From positions 199,226,103 to 199,290,102 of the forward strand of contig NC_134101.1 of the NCBI RefSeq assembly GCF_000715075.1: 64,000 bases of DNA, in the 5' to 3' direction. This DNA is from Nicotiana tabacum (Eukaryota > Streptophyta > Magnoliopsida > Solanales > Solanaceae). The notes under the pieces were generated by a model that was not told the origin of the DNA, made no database searches, and worked only from the letters and a program-made list of their open reading frames with translations. The stretch's first letter is position 1, and every line of letters begins with the position of its first letter. Below are positions 11,815 through 23,327 of this stretch, one piece after another. The position numbers were made by a program, and so were the translations under genes.

Positions 11815-12746
11815 ATTCATACTAACCTTTATCGGTAATAGATAAAACCAGGAAAGGTCCTTCCCATGTTGGTCCTAGCTTCCCGACATTAAGTTCCCGA
11901 GTATTTTGAGGTACCTTTCTCAGAACCAAATCCCCAATTTTAAAGTATCAAAGACTTGCTCTATGGTTGTAATATATTTCCATCCTTTGCTTTTGTGCCA
12001 CTATCCTCACAGATGCTAGTTTTCGGTACTCTTCAAGTAAATCTAATTTAACCAGCAATGCTTCATTGTTTGTTTCTTCGTTTGCTTATGAAAACCTTAA
12101 GGTTGGTTCCCCCACTTCAACCGGAATCAAAGCCTCTGAACCGTATACAGGAGAAAAGGGTGTTTCATCCGTGCTCAACTTCGCCGTGGTCCGATATGCC
12201 CACAACACACTCGATAGCTCATCTGGCCACTTGCCTTTAACATCTTCTAACTTCTTCTTATGGTTTTGAATAATTAACTTGTTGGTTGACTCTGCCTGTC
12301 TATTATCACTCGGGTGGTATGGTGAAGATGTAATTCGTTTGATCTTCAATCCTTCCAAAAACTTTGTGACTTTGGAACCTATGAACTGTGGCCCGTTGTC
12401 ACAGGCAATTTCTTTTGGTATTCCAAATTGGTAGACAATGGTCCCATATAAAATCGATCACTTCTCGTTCTCTGATCTTTTGGTAAGCACCTTCTTTAAC
12501 CCATTTAGTAAAATAATCAGTTAAAACCAAAAGAACCGCCGGTTGATGCACTAACGGTGCATGGTAGTGACATTTTTCGCACTTTTGTACAAATGTCTTT
12601 GTGTCTTGCTCCATCCGAGGCCAATAGTAGCCAGCTCTGAATAACTTGAGAACTAATGAGTCTGCACCGAAATGGTTCTCGCAGACTCCTTCGTGAGCTT
12701 CCCACATCACGTAGTCAGCCCCTGATGTCCCTAAACACCGATCCAA
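11815..12746 (-). pseudogene. Tat integrase, first catalytic Asp lost
   Basis: Integrase would insert the cDNA copy. The zinc-binding part is readable (HEGVCENHFG, then CEKCHYHAP). The core resumes at LVLTDYFTKW, continues with ACDNG near 12400, and has the third acidic residue in RQAESTNK near 12300. The segment between HQPA and LVLTDYF (about 12535) lacks some 35 residues that the other Tat copy has at 43930-44040. That segment includes GMDSVGPLP, which carries the first catalytic aspartate. A frameshift lies near 12400. The C-terminal part (KIGDLVLRKV, LGPTWEGPF) ends near 11815. The enzyme is dead. Confidence 0.75.
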
Positions 12747-13014
12747 TGGTCATTGGAACGACAACCTATATAATTGTTTGTCAATATGACAGTAAAGACC
12801 CGCCTTGGTTCGTAGTGCCCGGATACTTTCGGGTCTTCAGGAAATTTTCCTTGCCTTAGATATTCAATAAACTCGTTCCTCCAATCCCAGATTAGATTAG
12901 TTGAATTTACTTCATAGTAGTCGTTCACATCCAATACCAAATGCAATAATTGAACTACCGCACCAGAATCAGATTCTTTCATTTTTGTGGATAACTCGAA
13001 ATTGGATAATGCGT

Positions 13015-13566
13015 CTACCTCCACATGTTCCTCCCTTGGAATGTAGACGATTGACCACTTTTTGAACCGGGAAAGTAATACTTGAATTGAATGTGCTCCT
13101 TCTTGCTATCGAAAATTCCATATACTTGGTTCACCACCAGTTGGGAGTCACACTTTATTTCGATAACCTCAGAACCTAGTCCCCGAGCTAGTTCAAGTCC
13201 TGCAACCAAGGCCTCGTACTCGATTTCATTGTTAGTTAATGGTTCAATTCTAATGGCCTGCCTTAGAGTTTCTCCCAAAGGAGTGATTAAAACTACCCCA
13301 AGACCGGACCCTTTAACATTAGAAGCTCCATCCATAAATAAGGTCCAAACTCCCGATACCGTTTTCAATACCAACACTGCTTCTTTAGAAGCTAAAGGCA
13401 TTAATCTCGGACTGAAATCGACCACGAAGTCGGCTAAAACTTGTGACATGATTGCAGTCCTGGGCTTGTATTCAATATCGAATTCGGTAACTTCAACTGC
13501 CCATTTAGCCAATTGACCCGACAACTCAAGCTTATGAAGGACATTCCTTAAGGGAAAGGTTGTCAC
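13015..13566 (-). pseudogene. Archaeal-type RNase H (aRNH) of the Tat element
   Basis: Tat-lineage elements carry a second RNase H of archaeal type besides the usual one. The core motifs are intact here: FMDGASN at about 13330, NNEIEYEALVAGLELA at about 13180-13225, and KCDSQLVVNQV at about 13130. The domain therefore keeps its D-E-D residues. The upstream part (LRNVLHKLELSGQLAKWAVE) is the link to the classical RNase H. The reading ends in a frameshift near 13050 before integrase. The reaction would be removal of the RNA strand from the hybrid. Confidence 0.75.
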
Positions 13567-13569
13567 GAC

Positions 13570-14775
13570 GGCGATTGGATGATATCGAAAATAAGGCCTA
13601 AGATTTCGAAAGGAAACTACGAGAGCTAAGGCCAGCTTTTCAAGGTGCGGATATCGTGTCTCTGCTCCTAATAATATTTTACTAACTAATAAGTGGGAAA
13701 TTGCGTACCTTCTTCTTCTTTGTGGACCAAAACAATGATTTTTGCTACTTCTGAGACCACTAGATAAATCGACAAAAGATCACATTATTCCAGTTTTAAT
13801 ATTAACGGAGGGGTAGACAAGTACCTTTTTAGACCTTTCAGTTCCTGCTAGCATTCCGGAGTCCACATGAAGTCATTTTTCTTTTTTAAAAGTGAAAAAA
13901 AATAGTGACACTTTTCTGAAGACCTCGAGATGAACCTACTTAGAGATGCCAATATGCCAGTCAATCTATGTGCTTCCTTCATACTCGTTAATAGATATAT
14001 CCTCAATGGCTTTGATTTTGTCAGTGTTTACTTTGATTCCTCTTTGAGAGACCAAAAACCGCACGAACTTACCGGAACCAACTCCGAAGGTGCACTTCTC
14101 CAGGTTAAGCTTTATATTGTATTTTCTCAAAATGTCCAATGTCTCTTGGAGATGTTACAAATGATCTCCAGCATTAAGAGACTTAAATAACATGTCGTCA
14201 ACATAACCTTCCATTATTTTACCTATCTGTTTTTCAAATATTTTATTGACAAGCCTATAATAAGTGGCTCCGATATTTTTAAGCCCAAAAGGCATCACAT
14301 TATAGCAATATATGCCGAAATTTGTGATGAAAAAAGTCTTTTCTTGATCTTCTGGGTCCATCCTAATTTGATTATACCTGGAATAAGCATTAAGAAAAAT
14401 CATCAACTCATGTCCGGCTGTAACATCAATCATTTGATCAATGTTTGTCAACGTGAAAGAGACTTTAGGGTATGCCTTATTTAAATATTTATAATCTACA
14501 TACATTCTAAATTTTTTGTTCTTTTTAGGCACTACTACTACGTTATCTAGCCAATCCGGGCAATTTACCTCTTGAATTGAACCTATGTTAAGTAATCGGG
14601 TTACCTCTTCCTTAACAAACCTATTTCTGACATCTACTATCCGTCGTTTCTTCCGCCTTACCGGAGGTAAGCTAGGATCCAGACATAGTTTATGGACCAA
14701 CACCTCCAATGGAATACATTTCATATCTGAATGTGACCATGTAAAATAATCAACGCTAGATTTAAGAAAATCCAT
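13570..14775 (-). pseudogene. Reverse transcriptase and first RNase H region of the Tat element
   Basis: From 14775 to 14155 the frame is open. It shows the fingers and palm (NVVVVPKKNKKFRM, DYKYLNKAYPK, MPFGLKN) and an intact YVDD box near 14195. The first palm aspartate is changed: FLDAY of the other copy (about 22066) reads FLNAY here, with the Asn codon at 14389-14391. From 14150 to 13570 the connection and classical RNase H are broken by frameshifts and stops. The reverse transcriptase would be inactive. Confidence 0.75.
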
Positions 14776-15650
14776 AATTGTTGACCTGAGTTAGGGACTC
14801 AACCCAGTTTCTAAATGGACTTTTCTTTCCAAAAATCCTTCGATTAAGGCCACTTGTTCGAACTCTTCTGTAGTTGACTTGGTTGCGTCTGTCTCCGCCG
14901 GTACCTCAAAAGACCTTGGTACCTGATATAATTATGATGACTCCTCGTCTTTATCATCTTCAATTGAGATGGAAGAAGGCTCTGGTCCCTGTAATTGCTA
15001 TTTGCTCGTTTCCCTGACCTTGCTACTAGAAACAGTCACTATATTCATATCCCTTGCAGCCGGTTGATCCCTCTGATCTGCTTGATCCCCTATGGTGTTG
15101 GAAATTTTAACAAATAATGGTAGGTTAAAGGCACAACCTTCATTTCATGTATCCATGGCCTTCCAGGGTTTACATTGTAGCCCATATCGCCATCTACCAC
15201 TTCAAACAAGGTGTTCTTCGTTACTCCTTCGACATGTGTGGGCAGCAAAATTTCTCCTCGGGTTGTGGCACTTGTTAAGTCAAACCCGGACAAAAGCTTT
15301 ATTGCCAGAACTATATTTTCAGTCAGCTTCGCTTGCTATAAAACTCTCCATTATATGATGTTGGCTGAGCTTCCTGGATCCACTAACACACATTTAATTT
15401 TAAAATCTAAAACATTAAGAAAAATTACCAAAGCATCATTGCGTGGTAGAAGAAGTCTATCAGAATCCTCTTCCGTGAAGGTGATGTCATCTTCTGAGAT
15501 CTCTCGGATCCTCTTTCCATGAGTCACCAATATCTTTATTTTTGCTACCAAAAACTTTTACCCATTTGCTTCGTCTCCTCTAAAGATCATGTTGATTGTC
15601 ACCCGAGGTGACCTTGCTGCCTACTTTAATGGTTCTGCATTATCCTAATT
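14776..15650 (-). pseudogene. Protease and linker region of the Tat element
   Basis: The aspartic protease reads DALVIFLNVLDFKIKCVLVDPGSSANII at 15370-15430, keeping the active-site DPGSSAN. The frame then breaks near 15350. It resumes at 15293-15090 with LLPTHVEG, FEVVDGDMGYN and GRPWIHEMKVVP, the conserved end of the protease domain. The linker from there to RT (15090-14776) has stops. The protease would cut the Gag-Pol precursor. Confidence 0.7.
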
Positions 15651-17235
15651 TTTCCCATAGTTGTTCTTGGCGCGGTCGCTTAGAAACTCTCTAAGGTGAC
15701 AATTCTTCAACAACGTTGATGCCTCTTCTCAAAGATGTTGATAGTCCCAGTCCTACGGTCGTGAGTTCCATGGAATTCACACCACATATTAGGATTCCTT
15801 TGGCTAGGATCCTATCAAATTTGTTTTGGTAACCTAGCTTCTTTAATATTTCTCATGGCCAACACCAATTGTACCAGACTGATATTAAAGTTATAATCGG
15901 ATAACCTGGTATATGATGGATCTCGGGACCCTGACACCTCTTTCTCTTGCAACGATCTGTTATTCTAACCTCGATCTGCCCTTCTATCAAAAGCGAACAT
16001 ATCCGATGACTGAAATCGTTTATTACCACGCCCATCGATCCTCTAGTAAGGCTAAAAATGACTTTTAGAGGACCTCCAATCTGCATCAATTTTTTTTAAA
16101 TTTATTTTGATTCCGATCATGATTCCGTCCTTTGGAAGATACCGAGGAGCCAAGTTGACCATCTTTTATTTTGATTGTGAATATCTGCCCATGAGGTTGC
16201 CTAAAATTCGAGCAATCTTTCCTTCAATTTTTGGGAGGCATCAGAGCTCAACGAGTTGAGACCCTTTGAAAATTCCTCCACTGCCCACTCATCCGGAACC
16301 GCTGGTAACAACATTCTTTCTTTCTAGAACCGGATCACGAACTCTAGTAATAGTTTAGATTCTTCTTGGGATATTTTGAATATATCTGCCTTCCTTTCCT
16401 GGACCTTTCTTGCTCTATCATGAGCTTTGATAAACGAATCTGAAAGTATTTCAAAAGAATTAATAGAATGCTCGGGTAAGAGAAAATACAAAGTTAAGGC
16501 ACCCTTCGTCAGGTTTTGGCCAAACTTCTTCAATAAAACAGATTCGATCTCATGGTAGGCTAGGTCGTTTCCTTTTATTGCTGTAGTGTAAGTCGTGATG
16601 TGTTCCTATGGATCCGAAGTTCCATCATATTTTAGTATATCTGGTCCCTTTAACATCTGCGGCACTCCCGGGATCTGATATATTTGAGCATGAAATTCCT
16701 TTACATTCTAATCCATCATTCATTTATTTCTCTCATGAATCTCATGAGCTCGGTTTTGAAAAGGTCATTTAAGTTATGTTCCTAGATCCACTACCGGTAC
16801 CTCCTGCCTCGTCGAAATCGATCTTCTCCCTTGGAGTGCCGTTATCGGATCTTTGAACCGTTTGATTTGCCAGAATGCTGGGAGGAATCAGAGCCCTTCT
16901 ATTAGCATTATTAGAAGCACCCGATAATGTCTGCTTCAATTCTGTCATCACTTGATCTTGCCTTGAGAGGTGATCCATAATCGACTTTTGTTGTTCTCTC
17001 AAGATTTTGACCGTTTCAACAATGTGTTCATCATCTGCATCATCAAGAGTTGAGCCCCTCACATGTCGAGGATACTAATCTTCGCGAACTGGGGTTGCTT
17101 CAACTCCTTCGTTGTGGGTTTCGCTGGTTGAATCATCACGCTGGAACACATCTTCCTGTTCATTATGTGATCCAATATTGTAGACAATGTTAACATCATT
17201 AGCTGCTATATCTAATTTTTCTTTTACTAAGGAAG
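15651..17235 (-). pseudogene. Decayed gag of the Tat element
   Basis: Reading begins near 17235 with KLDIAANDVN and SHNEQEDVFQR, broken by TAG at 17075-17077. The same frame continues to 16769 with VKILREQQKSIMDHLSRQ and RRALIPPSILA. The capsid core follows in other frames (HSINSFEILSDSFIKAHDRA near 16430-16490, then KADIFKISQEE near 16370). The zinc-knuckle part (15650-16250) is poorly preserved. The protein differs clearly from the gag at 19616, so this is a different Tat subfamily. Confidence 0.65.
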
Positions 17236-17292
17236 GAATACAAATTTGTAAGCAATATATAAATAGATCAAAGGAATTGCACAATTGTCTAT

Positions 17293-17312
17293 GCCTCACG
17301 GTGGGCGCCAAA
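17293..17312 (-). other. Primer binding site of the Tat element
   Basis: The minus strand reads TTGGCGCCCACCGTGAGGC, directly inside the 5' LTR end. It is the same tRNA-primer type as at 19511 and 3693, with one base changed. Confidence 0.75.
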
Positions 17313-17313
17313 C

Positions 17314-17899
17314 TATTTACCCGTAAAACAATACAGTAAAATTTATAGCATGATTCATAGACAAGCGAATCGATTTGACCCAAAATAATAAATAACTAAG
17401 AACAAAAATAAGATTATGAAATGCAATTAAAGGAAATACAAGCCTAGCTATGAACATAGCCTACCCAATGGCCCAAGTGTGAACAATATTTAAGAAGAAA
17501 AACTAAGAATAATGTTATAAAATGAGAGCAGATTATAGCTTTTGTATACAGATTTTTTTTATAGAATGAATGTTAATCCTCCTATTTATAACTCTATTTA
17601 GGGAGACAAGATCCCTAATAAATCAAGCTCCTCTTGAATGAGAATAGAAACGCTATTGATGGCTGTATAACGGTTGGCTATAAATGCAGATATTCTCTAT
17701 AACGGCTGCTCATTGAATGCTATCCGATGTCAATATTTTGAACCTTTGCTATCGGCTACTCTGTCTTTAGGATTCATTCAACACTAGTCATATGTTTGCA
17801 TCCGGTGTCAGCTGTTCACTGACTCACGTCCCATCTGTCTTCAGTACCACGTGTCACTTCGCCATTCGTGTAATTGTCTCTAACCAATTTTGCCCTACA
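17314..17899 (-). repeat. 5' LTR of the Tat element
   Basis: The plus-strand edges are TATTTACCCG (TG changed to TA) and GCCCTACA. It aligns with 6639-7371 and has internal deletions near 17490 and 17690. Confidence 0.8.
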
Positions 17900-17983
17900 C
17901 CATATCATAAACCACAACATAGATTAGTATAATGAAGTGAAACCTGGAATGGAGGTATTTGAAACTATCCCAAATGTAATTAA

Positions 17984-18206
17984 CATATTTTAGAGTGTCA
18001 TGTCATTTACAAAATATAAAAATCCAGGTGAAATTTATTTTTTAGTTAATTTGGGCAAAGTTGAATAACTTTTATGTGACAAAACATAGAAAAGTGACTT
18101 CTGTGTGGTAATCTTTAAGTTGACTGATTTTTATGTTACAAACAAATAAAAATATGACTTTACTGTTACAAACTCTGAGTTGAATGATTAATGGTAAAAT
18201 TTACTC
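17984..18206 (-). repeat. Right terminal inverted repeat of the Mutator-like element
   Basis: This is the reverse complement of 4958-5190 with gaps. Its outer edge is AAATTTACTC, the complement of the left edge (GGGTAAATTT) apart from one base. Confidence 0.6.
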
Positions 18207-18216
18207 AAGAAGTTTC

Positions 18217-18882
18217 CCATCTATGGAGCCTTTTTTCTTCTTCCATAACTTTTCTTAAAGCAAATGAGTATCGGGGACGGGTTAAATAAATCAATTAGGA
18301 GTGTTTAGAATAATCTTAGTTTGTGAATCTGCCAACGTTGCCGAAGTTTAGGAATTGTATTATAAGTAGTTTATGATCAAGAACGAATTTGTAGCACCTA
18401 AGGAAATTTTTACAACACAAGAGAGAAGTGTTGGTACATGAGGAATCAAGTTTTTAATACTGGTAATTTGACGCTGCACATCTAGCCCAAAACAAATAAG
18501 TTTACAAGCCGATTAATTACGTATGATTGCAGAACCCTTTATTGTGCAAGTATTGACGATGATGAGACAACTTTAATGGGAATGTCAATTCCTTAAGAGA
18601 AATGCATATAACAAATAATAGGTAAATTTAATCTTAGTAGACACATAAGAAACAATTTTAGACGCCTCTTAAACAGTGTGAGCCTAAGCTCACAATTAAG
18701 AACTTTACTTGAGCTGTGGTATTACACCAATATATTTGAACCCAAATTAATTTGTAAATTTTTTTTGGAATAAAAATATGGGCTAAATTACATGTCTCAA
18801 CCAATTGATTCTCCTTGGCTACTTAAAAGTTGAAGGTAAACAGTCTAAAATTGCTCAATTTTCTAGGTAATATACAAAAGAA
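18217..18882. other. Spacer upstream of the dehydrin gene before the retrotransposon arrived
   Basis: AT-rich sequence with no repeat partner in the window and no long reading frame. Because the Retand element at 18888-48860 sits between matching target duplications, this stretch was once directly joined to 48866, just upstream of the dehydrin gene. Confidence 0.5.
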
Positions 18883-18887
18883 AACAT

Positions 18888-19507
18888 TGTATACGGCTTG
18901 CCCGATTTTGCTATTTAATCGAGACTAGGAGATTGCGTCGGGGGTCGGCCTCGTAATGGATCGGTCCAGAGTACGAAGATGAGGTGTCAAGTTTAAGAAT
19001 CGGGGTATCAATCGAGATCGAGGCCAGCAACGATCGAGACTAAGTATGACCGACTTCGAGTGAAGTGCAATAACGAATAGACGAGATATCCGTAACCAGT
19101 CGGAGATCACGGCGGAAATCCCGGAACAGATCAAATCAAGGGCGGTTATTTGTACTAATCATGGGATTTAGTTCCATAATAGAATTATACCATAACTAGG
19201 ATTCCTCTTGTATATAAAGGGGAATCCCCATCATTTGTAAGGAACTTACATTCACGCAGACAAAAGCAATACATCATTCTCTGTTTAATTTATGTTCTCT
19301 TGTTTATCAGTTCACTGCCTTTTAATTGTTCTTGCTTTACTAGTTTGAGGGTATTCCAAGTCGAGGGCTCTGTCCAAACATTAATTTGCTATACATTAGT
19401 CAATTTCTATTGCTTATCTTTATGTTTTTAAATTGATATTAAGTGAAATCACGTATCCTTAAAACCACATTACAAGTTTAATTGTTACTCAGTTTTTAGG
19501 ATAAATA
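18888..19507 (+). repeat. 5' LTR of the Retand element
   Basis: It starts TGTATACGG and ends GGATAAATA (CA changed to TA). It aligns with 48228-48860 but lacks about 13 bp near its start. The TATA box GTATATAAAGGGG is at about 19208-19220. Confidence 0.85.
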
Positions 19508-19510
19508 GTT

Positions 19511-19528
19511 TGGCGCCCACCGTGGGGC
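19511..19528 (+). other. Primer binding site of the Retand element
   Basis: TGGCGCCCACCGTGGGGC, three bases after the 5' LTR. This is the reference copy of the motif shared by all the Tat elements in the window. Confidence 0.8.
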
Positions 19529-19615
19529 AGAGGATAATGGTGATTGCTTAATATTACATAACACACATTGCTTTTACACATGTTCTCTTAAGTGTTTTTG
19601 ATTTCAGGAATCAAC

Positions 19616-21470
19616 ATGTCAAACCCTCAAGCAGTACCCACTCACACAGACACCGACCTTGGTCTTCATGGCGAGAACGAGCACGTGGTCACCCTAGGAA
19701 ATAGAGTACCTCCAATCAATCCCGATGTACCACAGGCCGTAGACCCCGTCGATGTCAATTCTCAAGTCGCCATTCATGGAGATTTAGGCGCCGACCCTAA
19801 AAATAGTGTCCGCAGAGATGCCCAAGCAGCCGATGAGAATGCACAGAATAGTGAAGAAGGTGGGATTAGCCTTTGAATGATATCGACATGTTGCAAACTT
19901 AGCAGGCTGCGATAGCGCAACTCCAAAATCAGAATCGAGCACCAAGCAGAATCGAACTTAATACATCACACGAAGTTGTTCATAGGATCGAACCTGTACA
20001 GGAGAAATTGAACGATAATGGATGGGGAACTGACCCCGCCATCATGAAGATGCTCGAGGAGCTCACAAAACAGATTGAATCAGGAGAAAAAAAAATTGAG
20101 GCTAATGATAACAAAATAGAAACATACAACTCCCAAGTAGATCAAATACCAGGGGCACCCCTGATTCTGAAGGGTTTGAATTCGGAAAAAATCGTACAGA
20201 AGCCTTTCCCATCAAGTGCGGCTCCAAATCTCATTCCGAAGAAATTCCGCATGCCAAAAATTCTCAAGTACAATGGAACCACTAATCCTAATGAGCCTGT
20301 CATTTCTTATACATGCGCAATAAAAGGAAATGACTTACAAGATGATGAAATTGAATCTGCTCAGTTGAAAATTTTTAGAGAAACTTTATCGAAGGGGGCA
20401 ATGATATGGTACCACAATTTACCGCCTAATTCCATTGATTCTTTCACCATGCTTGTCGATTCGTTCGTAAAGGCACACTCCGGAGTAGTAAAGGTTGCGA
20501 CTAGGAAATTGGACCTCTTCAAAGTGCGACAAAAGGACAATGAGATACTAAGGGAATTCGTATCTCGACTTCAGATGGAGCACATTGACCTACCCCTGGT
20601 TATCGATGCTTGGGCTATCCAAGTCTTGACTCAGGGTTTGAACGAGCGAAGTTCGGTAGCATCACATCAACTAAAGTAGCATTTAATTGAATATCCAGCG
20701 GTGACCTGGGCCGATGTGCATAATCGATACCAGTCAAAAATCAGAGTCGAGGATGATCAGTTGGGAGCCCCGTCCGGTTCTGTTTACCCAAATAGATGCG
20801 AAGGCAGGATTCAAAAAGACATCGATAGAGAGCCCCGATCGAACAAATATCGGTACTAACCTTATAGCGCAAATCACAGAAACAACGGATTGGGACATAA
20901 TCCCATTCGAAATGATCAAAGGAATGATCGAGGTCAAAATTCTCGAGGGGTCATGTGTAAGAGTGGCTTCAATAAACATGTTGAGCCTAAAGAAGAGCCA
21001 CGGTTATCGGAGTACAACTTTAGCATCGACGCTTCAGGTATTATGTCAGCCATTGGACGGATCAAGGATACTAGGTGGCCCAGACCCCTACAGACTGATC
21101 TAGCTCAAAGGAATCCAAATCAAATGTGCAAATACCATGGAACCCATGGTCATAGAACCGAAGACTGCAGACAGTTAAGGGAGGAGGTAGATCATTTATT
21201 CAACGAGGGTCACCTTCGAGAGTTCTTGAGTGACCGAGCCAAAAATCACTTCAAAGACCGGGATGCAAAAAGGAAACACGAACAGGAAGAACCGCAATAT
21301 GTGATTCATATGATCATTGGTGGGGTCGATTTTCTTCAAGGCCCAATATTCAAATGCACCAAAGTGACAATCACAAGGGACAAACATACTCGGGACTACT
21401 TACTAGAGGATACCTTACTTTCAACGATAAGGATGCAGAAGGGATCGAACAGCCTCACAACGACGCACTA
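19616..21470 (+). pseudogene. Gag of the Retand element
   Basis: The ATG at 19616 (MSNPQAVPTH) is chosen because the relic at 3600 starts the same way. The frame runs to TGA at 19874 after GGISL. The capsid part is open from 20008 to 20679 (KMLEELTKQIESGEKK, then SIDSFTMLVDSFVKAH). A stop follows ASHQLK at 20677. The nucleocapsid is readable at 20890-21470, with the knuckle CKYHGTHGHRTEDC near 21127-21168. Its second ligand is His in a CxxH pattern, as is usual for this lineage. At least three frame changes or stops prevent a product. Confidence 0.75.
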
Positions 21471-21783
21471 TTAATATCTATCCTTATGAATAAAATTCAA
21501 GTTAAATATGTGTTAGTTAATCCAAGTAGCTCAGTAAACATTATCCGATCGAGGGTCGTAGAACAACTCGGCCTCTAGGATCAGATCGTACCGGCAGCTC
21601 GAGTACTCAACGACTTCAACATGGCTAGTGAAACCACCAAAGGGTAAATCAGTATGCCTGGGCACGGGGTTAACTCCTGAGCTCAGGGAAAATTCATTAA
21701 ATTCCTTGTTAAAAATATGGATTGTTTTGCTTGGTCCCAATATGACATAAATCCCACAGGAGATTACCACTCATTGATAGAGC
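21471..21783 (+). pseudogene. Protease remnant of the Retand element, active-site Asp to Asn
   Basis: The frame 21454-21578 reads NDALLISILMNKI then VLVNPSSSVNII. The other Tat copy has VLVDPGSSANII. The aspartate codon is AAT at 21519-21521, and the glycine is serine. The stop after EQLGL is at 21576. The segment to 21783 is frame-shifted and shorter than the usual protease-RT linker, so sequence was lost. Confidence 0.65.
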
Positions 21784-22493
21784 TTGGATCCAAAGTTTAG
21801 ACCAGTGAAGCAAAAGATAAGGCCCCAGTCCGAGGTAAAACATGCATTCATCAAAGATGAGGTAACCAAACTTCTCAAAATAGGATCCATCCGAGAAGTA
21901 AAATATCCCGAATGGTTAGCAAATGTAGTCGTAGTCCCCAAGAAAGGGAATAAACTTAGAATGTGCGTAGACTACAAAGACTTAAACAAAGCATGCCCTA
22001 AGGACTCATTTCCTTTGCCAAATATTGATCAAATGATCGATGCCATAGCCGGCCATGAGATCCTCTGCTTTCTCGATGCCTACTCCGGGTACAACCAAAT
22101 ATAGATGAACCCGGAGGATCAAGAAAAAATTTCGTTTATCACTAAGTACGATACTTATTACTATAATGTAATGTCGTTTGGGCTAAAAAATGCTGGTGCT
22201 ACTTATCAACGCCTAGTAAACTGAATGTTCAAAGAACAAATAGGTAAATCAATGGAGGTTTATATTGAGGAAATACTATTTAAGTCCCTACACGCAGAGG
22301 ACTATTTGACACATTTGTAGGAAACCTTCGACATATTGAAAAAATTCAACATGAAGCTCAACCCAAAGAAATGCGCTTTCAGGTCGATTCAGGCAAGTTC
22401 TTCAGCTTTATGCTGTCAAATCGGGAAATCGAGATCAACTCCGATAAAATAAAGGTAATCAAAAAATATCATAGTCGTGGACAGCGTTAACAC
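21784..22493 (+). pseudogene. Reverse transcriptase of the Retand element, cut by an insertion
   Basis: The frame is open to TAG at 22102 with KLLKIGSIREVKYPEWLANV, VVPKKGNKLRM, DYKDLNKACPKDSFPLPNID and an intact FLDAYSGYNQI. It continues with LKNAGATYQRLVN. The YVDD box is replaced by YIEE at 22261-22272, so both catalytic aspartates became glutamates. Further stops follow (TGA at 22222, TAG at 22318). The reading breaks at 22498, where the Tekay-like element inserted, and resumes at 38261. Confidence 0.75.
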
Positions 22494-23327
22494 CGTACTG
22501 TCATGCCCCAAATCTAACGAGGCATGGACGGCACTTGGTGCCATACTTGGCCTGAGCATACCACTATGTAACTAGAAACTCTAGAGGGGTAACCCTCAAC
22601 TTAGGCCGATGAGGCCATATTTTGAATCGTCTAAAAATAACATCTCTCTCATTTGTGGGGTAAATATACCCAAAAGCTCATATATATATATAACTGTGGA
22701 GGCTGACGAGGCCGTCATGAACATCTACTGATATACAAACTATACAGGACTCGTCTACAAGCCTCTAGAGATAACTGAACTGTACCATGGTCGGGACAGG
22801 GTCTCGACCTACCCATCAAATCTGTATATATAAAATGGACTCCAAGGTCTAGACCTGGTAACTCCAAGGAAGTGGAGCTTACCAACCAAGCTGATGTTTG
22901 ACTCTATCTGCTGGGAGGGTCTGTCCAACTATCAATGAGGACCTGCAGGCATGAAATCCAGTGTCCCAAGCAAAAGGGACGTCAATACGAAATAATGTAC
23001 CGAGTATGTAAGGCAACAGAATAACTGAAAACTGAAACTGAACTGATAATATAATAATTGAAAGTAACTGAGAGTCAAATATAATCTGAAGATATGCTTA
23101 CCTGCTGATACTGACTCAACTCTCTCAATATAGTAAGAAAATAGATGTCCAGCCCTATAAGGCTTGGTATATATGTAACTCCTCTGCCGTATTAGGCTCG
23201 CTCATAGGCGCTCAACCATACTAGGCTCTGTATCTTGGCCATGCTGGGCTCGCTCATAGGTGCTCGGCCATATTAGGCTCGGTATATAACTTACCATCTG
23301 ATTAGAGGTTGCCCAATAGGGGCCTGC

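Larger units (their letters stand above)
6639..17899 (-). mobile_element. Tat (Retand-type) Ty3/gypsy element with antisense gene
   Basis: An 11.3-kb element on the minus strand. Its order is 5' LTR (17899-17314), primer site, gag, protease, RT, RNase H, archaeal-type RNase H, integrase, spacer, antisense gene (plus strand), polypurine tract and 3' LTR (7371-6639). The LTRs differ at about one base in ten over the part compared by eye, so the insertion is old. The left flank ATATC (6634-6638) recurs at 17902-17906, two bases outside the expected end, a possible imperfect target duplication. No domain is free of damage. Confidence 0.8.
4958..18206. mobile_element. Mutator-like element with long inverted ends, interrupted by a SINE and a Tat retrotransposon
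   Basis: The two ends are long inverted repeats: 4958-5190 against 17984-18206. Shared wording includes AACTAAAAAATAAATTTCACC near 5126-5146, found reversed near 18026-18046. Just outside lie AAAAAGTTGC (4948-4957) and AAGAAGTTTC (18207-18216). These match at 8 of 10 bases and fit the 9-11 bp target duplication of Mutator-like elements. Without the retrotransposon at 6639-17899 the element is about 2.0 kb. No transposase is visible, so it would be non-autonomous. Confidence 0.55.

Noticed and set aside
13091..13516. 141-codon plus-strand frame
   Set aside because: It is opposite a recognisable archaeal-type RNase H on the minus strand. It has no domain of its own.
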